Positions 6,001 to 6,444 of a stretch of 6,444 nucleotides of DNA are shown here, piece after piece (position 1 is the first letter of the stretch; the number at the start of each line of letters is the position of its first letter). The position numbers and the translations under genes are program-made. The notes beneath the pieces are model-generated. The model ran no database searches. It had not been told where the DNA came from and saw only the letters and a list, made by a program, of their open reading frames with translations. This DNA is from Rhodobacteraceae bacterium UBA1943 (GTDB taxonomy: Bacteria > Pseudomonadota > Alphaproteobacteria > Rhodobacterales > Rhodobacteraceae), in assembly GCA_002336845.1 (NCBI GenBank), contig DDEX01000061.1, forward strand, positions 1 to 6,444, given 5' to 3'.

Positions 6001-6444
6001 CTATTCCGCCGCCTTCATCTGGAAGCCTTCCTCGATCTTGTCCGAGGGGACGACCGGATAATCGCCCGAGAAGCAGGCATCGCAGAATTTGGGGGCAGCC
6101 GGATCGCGGCCCGCAGCCTCGCCGGCGGCACGGTAAAGGCCATCCAGCGAGATGAATTTCAGGCTGTCCACGCCGATCCAGTCACGCATCTCATCCTCGG
6201 TCATCGTCGCCGCGAGGAGTTTTGACCGTTCCGGCGTATCGACACCATAAAAGCAGGGCCAGGCGGTGGGCGGCGAGGCGATGCGGAAATGGACCTCTGC
6301 CGCGCCAGCCTCAAGGATCATGTCCTTGATCTTGCGGCTGGTGGTGCCGCGCACGACCGAGTCATCGACCAGGATCACGCGCTTGCCCTTGATCAGCGCG
6401 CGGTTGACGTTCAGCTTCAGCCGCACGCCCATGTTGCGGATCTG
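6001..6444 (-). CDS. purF: Amidophosphoribosyltransferase, C-terminal part (5' end outside window)
   Basis: The last 147 codons of PurF, which makes 5-phosphoribosylamine from PRPP and glutamine in the first committed step of purine synthesis. The glutaminase domain and most of the transferase domain lie beyond the right edge; the reading frame runs off the window at 6444. Numbering from the edge, RNMGVRLKLNVNRAL is at residues 3-17. The PRPP-binding loop VILVDDSVVRGTT is at 23-35. RIASPP is at 54-59, and CFYGVDTPERSKLLAA at 64-79. Cys64 and the FCDAC pair (Cys121, Cys124) match three of the four cysteines that ligate the [4Fe-4S] cluster in Bacillus-type PurF, so this is probably an oxygen-sensitive cluster-bearing form. 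The fourth cysteine would be upstream. The stop is TAG at 6001-6003, followed by the 5924-5990 hairpin and then the DUF1801 gene on the same strand. Confidence 0.97.
   Translation of the reverse strand, partial: QIRNMGVRLKLNVNRALIKGKRVILVDDSVVRGTTSRKIKDMILEAGAAEVHFRIASPPTAWPCFYGVDTPERSKLLAATMTEDEMRDWIGVDSLKFISLDGLYRAAGEAAGRDPAAPKFCDACFSGDYPVVPSDKIEEGFQMKAAE

Noticed and set aside
1..6444. CRISPR arrays, tRNA or rRNA genes, insertion sequences, phage or defence genes
   Set aside because: No regularly spaced repeats, no tRNA-like cloverleaf arms, no transposase or integrase motifs and no terminal repeats with target duplications were seen on reading both strands.

Overview
This is a GC-rich window (roughly two thirds GC by eye) with dense, short-spaced genes. 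Codon use strongly favours G/C in third positions. The protein set (Kup potassium carrier, purF followed by a short-chain dehydrogenase, YhbW-like flavin oxidoreductase, 4CL-like CoA ligases) and an intergenic repeat of a type I associate with Rhodobacteraceae suggest an alphaproteobacterium of the Rhodobacterales. This is inference from style and memory; there is no rRNA or other marker here to prove it.

Left half, + strand. The first 41 bases are the last codons of an acyl-CoA ligase. A complete, related AMP-forming acyl-CoA ligase follows (139-1728). Nine bases after its stop comes an FMN-dependent, luciferase-like oxidoreductase (1738-2718). The two complete genes look like one transcription unit, perhaps including the upstream paralog. 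The ligases would activate a carboxylic acid as its CoA thioester; neither the substrate nor the oxidoreductase's role can be read from sequence. A compound hairpin (2719-2758) separates this unit from the genes arriving from the other strand.

Right half, - strand, in transcription order (right to left): the 3' part of purF (runs off the right edge), a small DUF1801 protein (5551-5913), a short-chain dehydrogenase/reductase with a degenerate active site (4806-5462), and the potassium transporter kup (about 2783-4690). Each gap holds either structure or little else. The purF-DUF1801 gap has a long imperfect hairpin (5924-5990). The DUF1801-SDR gap has a GC-rich stem-loop that looks like a copy of a dispersed repeat. 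The SDR-kup gap (115 bases) shows no clear terminator or promoter.

The genes are mostly housekeeping or general metabolism. I found no CRISPR array, transposon, integrase, phage gene, toxin-antitoxin pair or RNA gene, and nothing that amounts to a new biological system. The points most worth a second look are the SDR lacking its catalytic serine, the switch-like hairpin after purF, the dispersed-repeat candidate, and the tandem ligase paralogs.
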